Shown piece by piece: positions 6,730 through 13,259 of a DNA stretch of 13,290 nucleotides; the stretch's first letter is position 1, and each line of letters begins with the position of its first letter. The stretch covers positions 1 through 13,290 of the forward strand of contig CBDUUV010000073.1 of NCBI GenBank assembly GCA_965370495.1, given 5' to 3'. A model generated the notes under the pieces. It was not told the origin of the DNA. It worked only from the letters and a program-made list of their open reading frames with translations, and did not search any database. Source of the stretch: Krumholzibacterium sp965370495. GTDB taxonomy: Bacteria > Krumholzibacteriota > Krumholzibacteriia > Krumholzibacteriales > Krumholzibacteriaceae. A program made the position numbers and the translations under genes.

Positions 6730-7083
6730 ATGGATATCCTCGATCGGATTTCAGCAAAGCAGATGAAAGACTCCATAACGGATTTCAGCGTAGGGGATAC
6801 TGTTCGTATCGATGTAAAGGTGGTTGAAGGGAAGCGGGAGAGAATCCAGGTGTTCCAGGGTACGGTTATACAGCGCAAGAGCGGTGGCATTGGAGAGACA
6901 TTTACAGTTCGTAAGGTCGCCCAGGGTGTGGCCGTCGAGCGCGTTTTTCCCCTGCATTCGCCTAATCTGGCCGGCATCAAGGTTCTTCGCAGAGGAAGGG
7001 TCAGGAGAGCAAAACTCTTTTACCTGCGCAAGTTAAAAGGCAAAGCTGCCCGGATTCCCGAGAGGAAAGACAGAGGAAAATAA
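6730..7083 (+). CDS. rplS: 50S ribosomal protein bL19
   Basis: A 117-aa ribosomal protein at the 30S/50S interface. The sequence FSVGDTVRIDVKVVEGKRER, then VFQGTVIQRKSGG and ETFTVRKVAQGVAVERVFPL, is a textbook L19, as is the basic end RRGRVRRAKLFYLRKLKGKAARI. A strong AAAAGGAG (6717-6724) precedes ATG 6730 by 5 nt, a good site for a highly expressed protein. The stop TAA overlaps the rnhB start by one base (TAATG), so rnhB is probably translated by coupling. Confidence 0.98.
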   Translation: MDILDRISAKQMKDSITDFSVGDTVRIDVKVVEGKRERIQVFQGTVIQRKSGGIGETFTVRKVAQGVAVERVFPLHSPNLAGIKVLRRGRVRRAKLFYLRKLKGKAARIPERKDRGK

Positions 7084-7709
7084 TGGTTCGCGCAGTTCGA
7101 ACCTCCTTTGAAGATCTGGTCGGGTTCGATAGTGAAAGGAAAAAACCTCCCGTCCGTTCTCTGGCTGGAGTGGATGAGGCTGGAAGAGGCGCGCTTGCCG
7201 GGCCTGTTGTGGCGGCCGCGGTGATATGTGAACCCTGCGAGGAACTTTCCAGGGTACGGGACAGCAAACTGTTATCGGAACAGGTCCGCGAGGAACTCTT
7301 TGAAATCATCAAGGAAAAGAGTGCTGCGTTTTCGGTCGGTATTGTAGGTCCTGATGAGATCGACCGTACAAATATTCTCAAAGCTACGCTGAAAGCGATG
7401 CGGGAAGCTGTAGAAAATCTCGTCGTATCTCCCTGCCTCGTAATAGTCGATGGTTTGCAGCTCCCTGAAATCTCTTACGTTGCCGAGGCGGTGCCCGGTG
7501 CAGATGGCAGGAGTTTTTCTGTGGCAGCCGCGTCTATTCTTGCGAAGGTAACCAGGGACAGGATTATGAGGGAGAGAGATGGCGATTATCCCGGTTATGG
7601 ATTTATCAGAAACAAGGGGTATGGCACAAAAGAGCATCTTGACGCGATAATGATGAAGGGAAGGACAAGTATCCACAGGAAGAGTTTTAAGGTGAAAAAA
7701 TATATGTGA
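7083..7709 (+). CDS. rnhB: ribonuclease HII
   Basis: Cuts RNA in RNA-DNA hybrids and removes single ribonucleotides from DNA. The product is 208 aa. Catalytic residues are visible as Asp31-Glu32 (GVDEAGRG), Asp123 (VDG) and Asp141 (PGADGRS). They are supported by DSKLLS (60-65), AAASILAKVTRD (148-159), GYGFIRNKGYGT and the HRKSF end. It has about 25 residues ahead of the core that are not needed for catalysis in other members. ATG 7083 overlaps the rplS stop by one base, with AGAGG at 7072-7076. Confidence 0.97.
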   Translation: MVRAVRTSFEDLVGFDSERKKPPVRSLAGVDEAGRGALAGPVVAAAVICEPCEELSRVRDSKLLSEQVREELFEIIKEKSAAFSVGIVGPDEIDRTNILKATLKAMREAVENLVVSPCLVIVDGLQLPEISYVAEAVPGADGRSFSVAAASILAKVTRDRIMRERDGDYPGYGFIRNKGYGTKEHLDAIMMKGRTSIHRKSFKVKKYM

Positions 7710-7722
7710 GCAGTAGGGTGGG

Positions 7723-8097
7723 GTGGTTGATGTGAAAAATAATAATACAAGTGGTGCGGCGGGTGAGAGAATCGCGTGTGAATATCTGGGGCTTCTCGGG
7801 TACAGTATTCTGGAAAAGAATTACAGAGCGGGGCATCTGGAAATCGATATCATAGCCTCATACGAGGGTTGCGTTGTTTTTGTTGAGGTAAAGACAAGAA
7901 AAAACAATTCATATGGCGATGCGCTGGACGCTGTAAGCAGACAGAAGATAAGGAATATCAAAAGAGCTGCTTACGTGTACCTGACAAAGCAGCGCCCGGA
8001 AAGAACATCCAGCGAGATCAGGCTGGATGTTATTGCTATCGACATAAATGCAGGCAGAGGGAGATTGCTTTTGAGACACCTGAAGGGAGTTATCTAG
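7723..8097 (+). CDS. yraN: YraN family (UPF0102) nuclease-fold protein
   Basis: A 124-aa protein with a restriction-endonuclease-like fold. GAAGERIACEYL (11-22), the putative metal site HLEIDIIA (Glu40, Asp42) and FVEVKTR (Glu55, Lys57) match the UPF0102 family and resemble Holliday-junction-resolvase folds; the biochemical role of the family is not firmly set. It directly follows rnhB, its usual partner. The start is GTG 7723 or GTG 7732: AGGG (7715-7718) fits the first poorly and GGGG (7720-7723) fits the second better, so the N-terminus is uncertain by three residues. The last three bases, TAG, end at 8097. Confidence 0.93.
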   Translation: MVDVKNNNTSGAAGERIACEYLGLLGYSILEKNYRAGHLEIDIIASYEGCVVFVEVKTRKNNSYGDALDAVSRQKIRNIKRAAYVYLTKQRPERTSSEIRLDVIAIDINAGRGRLLLRHLKGVI

Positions 8098-8104
8098 AAA
8101 AAAC

Positions 8105-8133
8105 TTGATTTGATACTGTTTTGCCTCTATTTT
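8105..8133 (+). promoter_or_regulatory. candidate promoter for the lipoprotein gene
   Basis: TTGATT (8105-8110) and TATTTT (8128-8133) are spaced 17 nt, in the 76-nt gap after yraN. The -10 and spacing are the same as in the candidate ffh promoter. A transcript from here would have a leader of about 35 nt. Confidence 0.5.
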
Positions 8134-8159
8134 AGTGGTGCGAAAACGATTTGATTCAT

Positions 8160-8166
8160 AAGGAGG
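8160..8166 (+). promoter_or_regulatory. Shine-Dalgarno AAGGAGG that fixes the lipoprotein start
   Basis: A full AAGGAGG ends 7 nt before GTG 8174. It is 1 nt from TTG 8168 and 16 nt from ATG 8183, so GTG 8174 is favoured. Confidence 0.75.
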
Positions 8167-8173
8167 ATTGAGG

Positions 8174-8803
8174 GTGTCTCACATGAGGGTATATATCTGT
8201 TCCGCGCTGTTTCTGGCGCTGATGCTGTCCGGATGTAAAATAGTCGAAACACAGACCAAGGACCTGTCGATTCAGGATATGGATATGCTCGAAGAGAAAT
8301 ATATCGGAAAGAAAGCATGGACGAGGTCCCTGCTTATCAATATCAAGAGTGGCCAGGTCGAAAGTGAAGAGTATATTATCATTGACCGTGATATCGAGGT
8401 CCAGATTATCACCATCGATATGCACTGGAACGGAGCTGTGGCTGTCCGGGGCCCCAAGAGAAAGGTCGTAAGACACGCTCTTAATATCAAGAGGCCTTTG
8501 ACAGTGGAATCTTTCGAAGAGGCACTCAGCAGGGTTCTGTGGTTCAAGAATCCGGACTATAGGTACAGGATGGATCTCAGGGCATTTGGAAAGAAAACAG
8601 CAAGAGCTATTCGTGAACATGAGCTGTTTAATTCGATGCTGCGTGATGCCGCCCTGGCATCCTGGGGACATCCCGACGAGATAAAGAGAAGCGAGATCGG
8701 TGAATTTGTGACGGAACAATGGTTGTACAGAGATCCTCGCCAAAAGACCAGTAAGCGTTATATCTACCTGAAGGATTTCAAGGTAGACAGGTGGGAGGAT
8801 TAG
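8174..8803 (+). CDS. predicted lipoprotein of unknown function
   Basis: A 209-aa protein that I do not recognise. The N-terminus has a short charged part, a hydrophobic stretch (about 6-18) and the lipobox LSGC with Cys21, so it is probably processed by signal peptidase II and lipidated; Lys22 follows the cysteine. The body is charged and mixed alpha/beta in appearance. The C-terminal part (about 160-209) has a WGHPDEI...EQWLYRD...RYIYLKDFKV pattern. This recalls the G.P..I....W.Y motif of SmpA/OmlA-like small lipoprotein domains, but that is a loose impression. The gene has its own promoter and a strong terminator, so it is probably a single-gene unit, independent of the ribosomal cluster. 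Confidence 0.8.
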   Translation: MSHMRVYICSALFLALMLSGCKIVETQTKDLSIQDMDMLEEKYIGKKAWTRSLLINIKSGQVESEEYIIIDRDIEVQIITIDMHWNGAVAVRGPKRKVVRHALNIKRPLTVESFEEALSRVLWFKNPDYRYRMDLRAFGKKTARAIREHELFNSMLRDAALASWGHPDEIKRSEIGEFVTEQWLYRDPRQKTSKRYIYLKDFKVDRWED

Positions 8804-8841
8804 CCTTCTGCCGGTAAAAAGTATGCACAAAAAAACAAATT

Positions 8842-8877
8842 AACCCTTCGGTAAGCACTCTTTCCGGAGGGTTTTTT
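8842..8877 (+). terminator. intrinsic terminator after the lipoprotein gene
   Basis: AACCCTTCGG (8842-8851) pairs with CCGGAGGGTT (8864-8873), ten pairs with one G-U and a 12-nt loop, followed by six T (8872-8877). An A-rich tract (8829-8837) on the other side could make it work on minus-strand transcripts too. Confidence 0.88.
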
Positions 8878-8883
8878 CAGGTA

Positions 8884-8915
8884 AAAAAGGAAGCCCCCGT
8901 TTGAACCGTGGGGGT
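8884..8915 (-). terminator. possible terminator for the minus-strand symporter transcript
   Basis: CCCCC (8894-8898) pairs with GGGGG (8910-8914). Read on the minus strand, the stem is followed by CTTCCTTTTTT. The stem is only five GC pairs with an 11-nt loop on that strand, and it is about 240 nt after the symporter stop, so the call is tentative. Confidence 0.35.
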
Positions 8916-9157
8916 GAATAACTCTGGAGCGTACTCTTAATAGAGCTGAACCCGCGGATTTTCTATCCAAAATCATTCGCTTCACCAATTCAACAGGAGC
9001 TCTCATTTACATTATATACCGAAATGATGGTGTGTCAATGGCACGAGCCCAGCTATACTTCGATAGTGCCGTATATGTCTTATTTGTATCATGTTTACGT
9101 ATCTAAAAAATATGTCGAAATTCTTTTTCGGTTTTTGATAAGCCCCTTTTTATCCAT
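8916..9157. other. non-coding convergent region
   Basis: Together with the hairpins just before it, this makes about 350 nt without a supported gene between convergent genes. It holds short inverted repeats: CTCT-TAAT-AGAG (8934-8945) and GATTTT-ctatcc-AAAATC (8957-8974). From about 9040 it is AT-rich. A minus-strand frame of 68 codons (8800-9006) reads through the terminator, has no ribosome site I can see and resembles nothing. No tRNA fold could be completed. Confidence 0.6.
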
Positions 9158-10867
9158 TTATTTCCTGTCAAACAGGGATTTCCGGTATCTCTTGTGAGGC
9201 CGGGAGAAATAATCGTCCGTAAGGTGTTTTACAACACCTGAAAGGGCTATCAAGGCAATGAGATTTGGTATCGCCATCAGTCCCAGCGCTGCATCGCCAA
9301 AGCCCCAGACGATCTCGAGAGAAAAAACAGCACCTACGAACTGCATGATGCAGAATATGACTCTGTACGGAATGATCGCAGAGGTTCCGAGGAGATACTC
9401 GATACTCCTGTCCCCATAGTATGACCAGGAGATAGCCGTCGACAGGGCAAAGAGAAATACGGCTATTGTTACGATGTAGTTGCCCCAGCTTCCGATCGGG
9501 GCGAGGCCGGCTCCGAACGCCCATGCTGTCAAGAGCGATCCGTTTTGAAGAAAATACCCCTGGATCTTAATTTCGGAGGAGGAGATCGGGACTCCATTCA
9601 GGTCTTCGAAGTTGATCGAGCCGTTATCGGCGACTGCGATATTTCCGGTGAAGAGTGTATTGCCGGACAGGATGACTGGTTCGTCGATCAGGCTGTGGTT
9701 ACGCACAAACACGACTTGTCCGGTTCTTCCCCTTGTGATACTGAAGGTGCCTGTTATCCTGTCTGTATCACGTAATTTTCCATTCTTTTCAACCAGTCCG
9801 TCAGATTGTATAACATGGATTTCCGCCTGTTTATCGAAAGGGATCGTTTCAAATTTCTTTTCTTTCCAGACCCCCATCGTGATTATTACCAGTCCGGTAA
9901 GCGTGCATATGATAAGGGTATCGATATAGGGCCCGACCATTGCGACAAGGCCCTCTCTTACAGGCTCATCGGTTTTTGCCGCGGCATGGGCTATAGGGGC
10001 GCTTCCCTGCCCGGCTTCGTTGGAAAAAATACCCCGTCTTACCCCCCAGAGAAGCATGAACATGAACGATGATCCCATGAATCCGCCTACACCTGCTTTC
10101 GCGGTGAAAGCATCGGCGAATATTGTGCCTATGGCGCCCGGGATTTTTGGGGCGTTAAGCAGCAGAACAGTGATCGCTCCAAGAAAATAGATGATCGACA
10201 TGAAGGGGACGAGCTTGCTTGTTACCTTTCCGATACGTTTGATACCGCCGATTATCACCATGGCTACAAGCGTCGCCAGGGCAATTCCCGTAATCCAGGT
10301 CGGTATGCCGAACTCGCTTTTAAACGAATCCGCGACAGTAAAAGCCTGGACCGCATTGCCACTTCCAAAAGAAGATATCACGGCGCTGATGGCGAATATG
10401 ACCGCCAGCCATTTCCAATTGCTGCCCATCCCCCTTTCGATATAATACATTGGCCCGCCTGAAACTGTTCCATCCTTATGTATATTGCGAAGGTGTGTAC
10501 TCAATGTACATTCCACAAACTTGGAGGCTGTTCCGAGTATCGCGGTCACCCACATCCAGAAGATGGCGCCCGGGCCGCCATAATGGATCGCTATTGCAAC
10601 ACCCGATATGTTACCGATACCGATTGTCGCAGACAGGGCTGAAGTGAGTGCCTGGAAGTGACTTATTTCACCCTTGTCCCTGGGGTTATCGTAGTAACCC
10701 GCGATCACGGCGAGACTGTGCGAGACTTTTCTGAGCTGGATGAATCGCATCCTGATCGTGAGAAATATCCCTGTTCCCAGAAGAAGTACGATGAAATACG
10801 GCATTGCTTCGGGGAATTCCCAGATATACTTGACTGCGATGTCGATCACATGTTTGACAGTTTCCAT
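9158..10867 (-). CDS. sodium:alanine/glycine symporter, AGCS family, with large insert
   Basis: A 569-aa inner-membrane carrier that probably imports alanine, glycine or a related small amino acid with Na+. Family signatures are ALSATIGIGNISGVA (77-91) running into IHYGGPGAIFWMWV (94-107), SGGPMYYIERG (136-146) and WGVRRGIFSNEAGQGSAPIA (274-293). About ten hydrophobic helices are visible, the last ones near 465-485, 500-525 and 528-545. A hydrophilic insert (about 334-443) separates the helix ending LTGLVIITMGVW from the LTAWAFGAGLAPIGSWG segment. Typical members are about 450-500 aa and lack most of it. ATG 10867 is chosen over GTG 10870 because AGGA lies 6 nt upstream. It is transcribed alone, divergent from the small secreted protein gene. 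Substrate not determined. Confidence 0.93.
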   Translation of the reverse strand: METVKHVIDIAVKYIWEFPEAMPYFIVLLLGTGIFLTIRMRFIQLRKVSHSLAVIAGYYDNPRDKGEISHFQALTSALSATIGIGNISGVAIAIHYGGPGAIFWMWVTAILGTASKFVECTLSTHLRNIHKDGTVSGGPMYYIERGMGSNWKWLAVIFAISAVISSFGSGNAVQAFTVADSFKSEFGIPTWITGIALATLVAMVIIGGIKRIGKVTSKLVPFMSIIYFLGAITVLLLNAPKIPGAIGTIFADAFTAKAGVGGFMGSSFMFMLLWGVRRGIFSNEAGQGSAPIAHAAAKTDEPVREGLVAMVGPYIDTLIICTLTGLVIITMGVWKEKKFETIPFDKQAEIHVIQSDGLVEKNGKLRDTDRITGTFSITRGRTGQVVFVRNHSLIDEPVILSGNTLFTGNIAVADNGSINFEDLNGVPISSSEIKIQGYFLQNGSLLTAWAFGAGLAPIGSWGNYIVTIAVFLFALSTAISWSYYGDRSIEYLLGTSAIIPYRVIFCIMQFVGAVFSLEIVWGFGDAALGLMAIPNLIALIALSGVVKHLTDDYFSRPHKRYRKSLFDRK

Positions 10868-11147
10868 CACGCTTCCTGACTGAAGATGAAAAAAAGTACA
10901 ATGCTTCCGGCCTCATGCAGGTATTTCCCCCACCATGATAATAAATAGATTTCAAGGGCCTTCCGGCTAACATATCAGCAAATAACCTACATTAAACAAT
11001 GGCGTTATGGCAACGTTTTTTCCAGAGAATCAGGCAGCCTTCAGTATGCGACAAACCTGTCGGCAACCATTTTTTATTGCGAATCATGGGGTACAATGGG
11101 GAACTTTTCGGAATCCCGGGAAATTTCAGGGAATTCCACGTAGTTAC
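10868..11147. other. divergent intergenic region
   Basis: Non-coding stretch between the symporter start and the promoter of the small secreted protein gene. It must contain the symporter promoter, but no convincing minus-strand -35/-10 pair was found (TTGTTT-19-TATGTT, around 10976-11000, is poor). It also has T-runs at 11015-11021 and 11070-11076, weak hairpins, and the imperfect inverted repeat at 11110-11137 listed separately. Confidence 0.55.
11110..11137 (+). repeat. imperfect inverted repeat upstream of promoter, possible operator
   Basis: GGAATCCC (11110-11117) is complementary to GGGAATTCC (11129-11137) except for one extra A. The loop contains the palindrome GAAATTTC (11120-11127). 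It ends 10 nt before the -35 at 11148, a position suited to an activator or regulator, but no regulator gene is next to it. Confidence 0.4.
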
Positions 11148-11177
11148 TTGAAATCATAGGGCAGTTTATGGTATAAT
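11148..11177 (+). promoter_or_regulatory. near-consensus extended -10 promoter
   Basis: TTGAAA (11148-11153), an 18-nt spacer, a TGG extension (11169-11171) and a perfect TATAAT (11172-11177). It is the strongest promoter-like site in the window. Transcription would start near 11184, giving a leader of about 55 nt to the ATG at 11239. It also rules out translation from ATG 11176, which lies inside the -10. Confidence 0.85.
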
Positions 11178-11228
11178 GAATTCCGCAAGATCGCAAGTAC
11201 AGCAGCTTTTGGATACGCACCAGAAAGG

Positions 11229-11233
11229 GGAGG
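11229..11233 (+). promoter_or_regulatory. Shine-Dalgarno GGAGG for the small secreted protein
   Basis: GGAGG, in a longer purine-rich stretch (11222-11236), lies 5 nt before ATG 11239 and supports that start. Confidence 0.75.
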
Positions 11234-11238
11234 GGACA

Positions 11239-11571
11239 ATGATCAAACGTTTGATCCTCGTCTTGACTCTTGCATCGCTTTTGGCTACAACAGCAAATGC
11301 AATTCCGACCCGACGAGGAAAGAGGGGGCGCAAGTATCTGCGTCGCAGCCATCTGAGATCCGGATTTAAAGCCGACAAACTCGAGATATACGGTAAATAC
11401 GGATATCCTATTCACCGCCTCCGCGTGAATGGGTATGGAAGGGTGCTGGAGCACTGGAAATATTATGAACATGGCAAGGAGTTCATCTTCGACGCGAATT
11501 CCAGGCTGGTCAAGGTAAACAACTTCTGGCCTGAAGACAAAAGGGCAAGATTTAAGCAGTTTTCGAAATAG
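11239..11571 (+). CDS. small basic secreted protein of unknown function
   Basis: A 110-aa protein that I do not recognise. It has a clean Sec signal peptide: positive start MIKR, hydrophobic core (5-18) and cleavage motif ANA after residue 21. The mature part is about 89 residues, rich in Arg and Lys (PTRRGKRGRKYLRRSHLRSG near its start). It ends with a probable small beta-rich module: YGYPIHRLRVNGYGRVLEHW, then KYYEHGKEFIFDANSRLVKV. The start ATG 11239 is set by a ribosome site, by the signal peptide and by the promoter upstream. The strong promoter and own terminator mean a monocistronic, probably well-expressed gene. Its cell location is periplasmic or extracellular by inference. Confidence 0.82.
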   Translation: MIKRLILVLTLASLLATTANAIPTRRGKRGRKYLRRSHLRSGFKADKLEIYGKYGYPIHRLRVNGYGRVLEHWKYYEHGKEFIFDANSRLVKVNNFWPEDKRARFKQFSK

Positions 11572-11622
11572 ATACAACAAGGTATTTGCGGGAGCGTGAA
11601 GTGGTTTGAACACCTCACAAAA

Positions 11623-11661
11623 GGAACGGGAGCGTGCAGGAAAACTGTCCCGGTGCGTTCC
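11623..11661 (+). other. bulged hairpin in the 3' region of the small secreted protein gene
   Basis: Three helices stack: GGAAC (11623-11627) with GTTCC (11657-11661), GGGA (11628-11631) with TCCC (11648-11651), and CAG (11637-11639) with CTG (11645-11647), closing a GAAAA loop. Asymmetric bulges of 5 nt lie on each side. The direct repeat CGGGAGCGTG occurs at 11589-11598 and again inside this hairpin at 11627-11636. Confidence 0.5.
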
Positions 11662-11679
11662 TATTCCTGGGTTTCCGTT

Positions 11680-11724
11680 GGGTCGGGTTCTGTACTGCAG
11701 CCGCAGAATCGGGCCCTCTTTTTA
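11680..11724 (+). terminator. intrinsic terminator of the small secreted protein transcript
   Basis: GGGTCGGGTTCTG (11680-11692) pairs with CAGAATCGGGCCC (11704-11716): twelve pairs with two G-U and one G-G mismatch, and an 11-nt loop. TCTTTTTA follows directly (11717-11724). It separates the small gene from the lysine aminotransferase promoter. Confidence 0.82.
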
Positions 11725-11776
11725 TTACCGGTTGGCCCGGACCAGAAAAATATTTTCAAAAGAGAAATAAAACAGG

Positions 11777-11805
11777 TTGAAATTATCAGGTAAAGTGGAT
11801 ATATT
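11777..11805 (+). promoter_or_regulatory. promoter of the lysine aminotransferase gene
   Basis: TTGAAA (11777-11782), a 17-nt spacer and TATATT (11800-11805). It lies in an AT-rich stretch after the terminator, giving a leader of about 60 nt before ATG 11875. Confidence 0.75.
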
Positions 11806-11874
11806 TGTTTATGCTGCGTATGATTTGTGGTGTATCTTTTTGTCATTGAATAACTTAGAATTGCGAGGTGATTT

Positions 11875-13191
11875 ATGAGCGGAATGAACATCGCTCCCAA
11901 GGACGTTCACAAGACACTCAAAAAGAGTATGCTTGTCGATGGCTATTCCTTCGTCCTCGATCTGGAAAAAAGTCATGGGACATGGCTCTATGATGCTTTC
12001 ACAGGCAAGGAATACCTGGATTTCTTCACATTCTTCGCATCCAGTGCACTGGGGTACAACCATCCCGCACTTACAAGTGTTGATTCTCTCACAAAGATTT
12101 CCAGGGTCGCGGTCAATAAAGTCTCGAATTCCGATATCTATACGCAAGTGATGGCAGAATTTGTATCGACTTTTCACCGTATCGCCATTCCGGATTACCT
12201 TCCCAACCTCTTTTTTATCAGTGGTGGTGCCCTTGCTGTCGAGAATGCCCTCAAGGCGGCTTTTGACTGGAAGGTCCGCAAGAATTTTGATAAAGGCATC
12301 AAGGAGGAAAAAGGTCAGAAAGTTATCCATTTCCGTGAAGCATTTCATGGCCGTACCGGGTATACGTTGTCGCTGACCAATACTGATCCTGCCAAGATCA
12401 ATTACTTTCCGAAATTTGACTGGCCGAGGATAGAAAATCCGAAGGTATCTTTTCCGATAGAGGATCATCTCGAAGAGATCGAAGCGGCCGAAAAACGAGC
12501 GATCGATTCGATCGAAAAGGCCATTGCCGATAATCCCGATGATATTGCCGCGATCATTATCGAACCGATCCAGGGTGAGGGTGGAGACAACCATTTCCGC
12601 AAAGAGTTTTTTCACCAGCTCAGAAGAATTGCTGATGAGAACGAAATTATCCTTATCTTTGACGAAGTCCAGACGGGTTCAGGTATGACTGGCAAGATGT
12701 GGGCATATCAGAACTATGATGTTAAACCTGACATCATCTGTTTCGGCAAGAAAACACAGGTATGCGGTATCGCTGCGAGTGATCGGCTCAACGAGGTTGA
12801 CTCGGTATTCAAGGTATCGAGCCGGATCAACTCCACCTGGGGTGGTAACCTTGTTGATATGTACAGAGCGATGAAGATTTTTGAGGTTATCGAGGAGGAA
12901 AATCTTGTAGAAAATGCCGCTAGGATGGGAGAACTTCTCCAGGGGCATTTGAAGGCTATGCAGGAGCGGTATCCGGACAAGGTTTCAAATGTCCGTGGGC
13001 TCGGGCTCTTCTGCGCTTTCGACTGTCCGGACGGAGAGAGCAGGGACAAGTTTGTAAATGGCTGCATGGATAACGGGATGATCGCTCTTACTTGCGGTCC
13101 GAAGACAGTAAGGTTCCGTCCTCCTTTGAATGTTAGCCGTGAAGAGCTGGACAAGGCTGCGGAGATCATCGATATGACGCTGAAGGGATGA
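11875..13191 (+). CDS. lat: L-lysine 6-aminotransferase (lysine epsilon-transaminase)
   Basis: A PLP-dependent class III aminotransferase of 438 aa. It moves the epsilon-amino group of lysine to 2-oxoglutarate, giving aminoadipate semialdehyde, which cyclises to piperideine-6-carboxylate. The sequence follows mycobacterial LAT closely over its length: SMLVDGYSFVLDLEKSHG, DFFTFFASSALG, NKVSNSDIYT, GGALAVENALKAAFDWK, AFHGRTGYTLSLTNT, FPKFDWPRI, EPIQGEGGDNHFR, then DEVQTGSGMTG (263-273), FGKKTQVCG (290-298, PLP lysine Lys292 by analogy) and NSTWGGNLVDM. The C-terminal small domain ends in TVRFRPPLNVS. GAGG at 11865-11868 lies 6 nt before ATG 11875. It stands alone here: the dehydrogenase that would oxidise its product is not in the window. 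It may serve lysine breakdown or stress. Confidence 0.95.
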   Translation: MSGMNIAPKDVHKTLKKSMLVDGYSFVLDLEKSHGTWLYDAFTGKEYLDFFTFFASSALGYNHPALTSVDSLTKISRVAVNKVSNSDIYTQVMAEFVSTFHRIAIPDYLPNLFFISGGALAVENALKAAFDWKVRKNFDKGIKEEKGQKVIHFREAFHGRTGYTLSLTNTDPAKINYFPKFDWPRIENPKVSFPIEDHLEEIEAAEKRAIDSIEKAIADNPDDIAAIIIEPIQGEGGDNHFRKEFFHQLRRIADENEIILIFDEVQTGSGMTGKMWAYQNYDVKPDIICFGKKTQVCGIAASDRLNEVDSVFKVSSRINSTWGGNLVDMYRAMKIFEVIEEENLVENAARMGELLQGHLKAMQERYPDKVSNVRGLGLFCAFDCPDGESRDKFVNGCMDNGMIALTCGPKTVRFRPPLNVSREELDKAAEIIDMTLKG

Positions 13192-13219
13192 TCAACCCTG
13201 ACAGGGGGGACTCTTTCCG

Positions 13220-13247
13220 ATCCGGCCAGAGCAATCCGGCCGCAACA
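13220..13247 (+). repeat. short 14-nt tandem repeat after lat
   Basis: Two adjacent 14-nt units, both starting ATCCGGCC (13220 and 13234), match at 11 of 14 positions. They lie between the lat stop and its terminator. Confidence 0.5.
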
Positions 13248-13259
13248 GCAGTACACATG

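Noticed and set aside
5149..8818. 13-nt identical string TTCTGCCGGTAAA after rpsP (5149) and after the lipoprotein gene (8806)
   Set aside because: About one identical pair of this length is expected by chance in a window of this size, and only the first copy forms a hairpin.
8893..9003. tRNA-like or tmRNA-like gene on the minus strand (GGTTCAAAC and a GATTTT/AAAATC stem)
   Set aside because: No matching acceptor stem, the T-arm and anticodon-loop lengths are wrong, and the stems fall in an impossible order.
11176..11238. Longer start (ATG 11176) for the small secreted protein
   Set aside because: The ATG lies within the -10 box, and the extension would bury the signal peptide.
11580..11870. 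Lysine riboswitch or other known riboswitch controlling lat
   Set aside because: None of the conserved L-box core strings could be found, and the structured part ends in a terminator upstream of the lat promoter.
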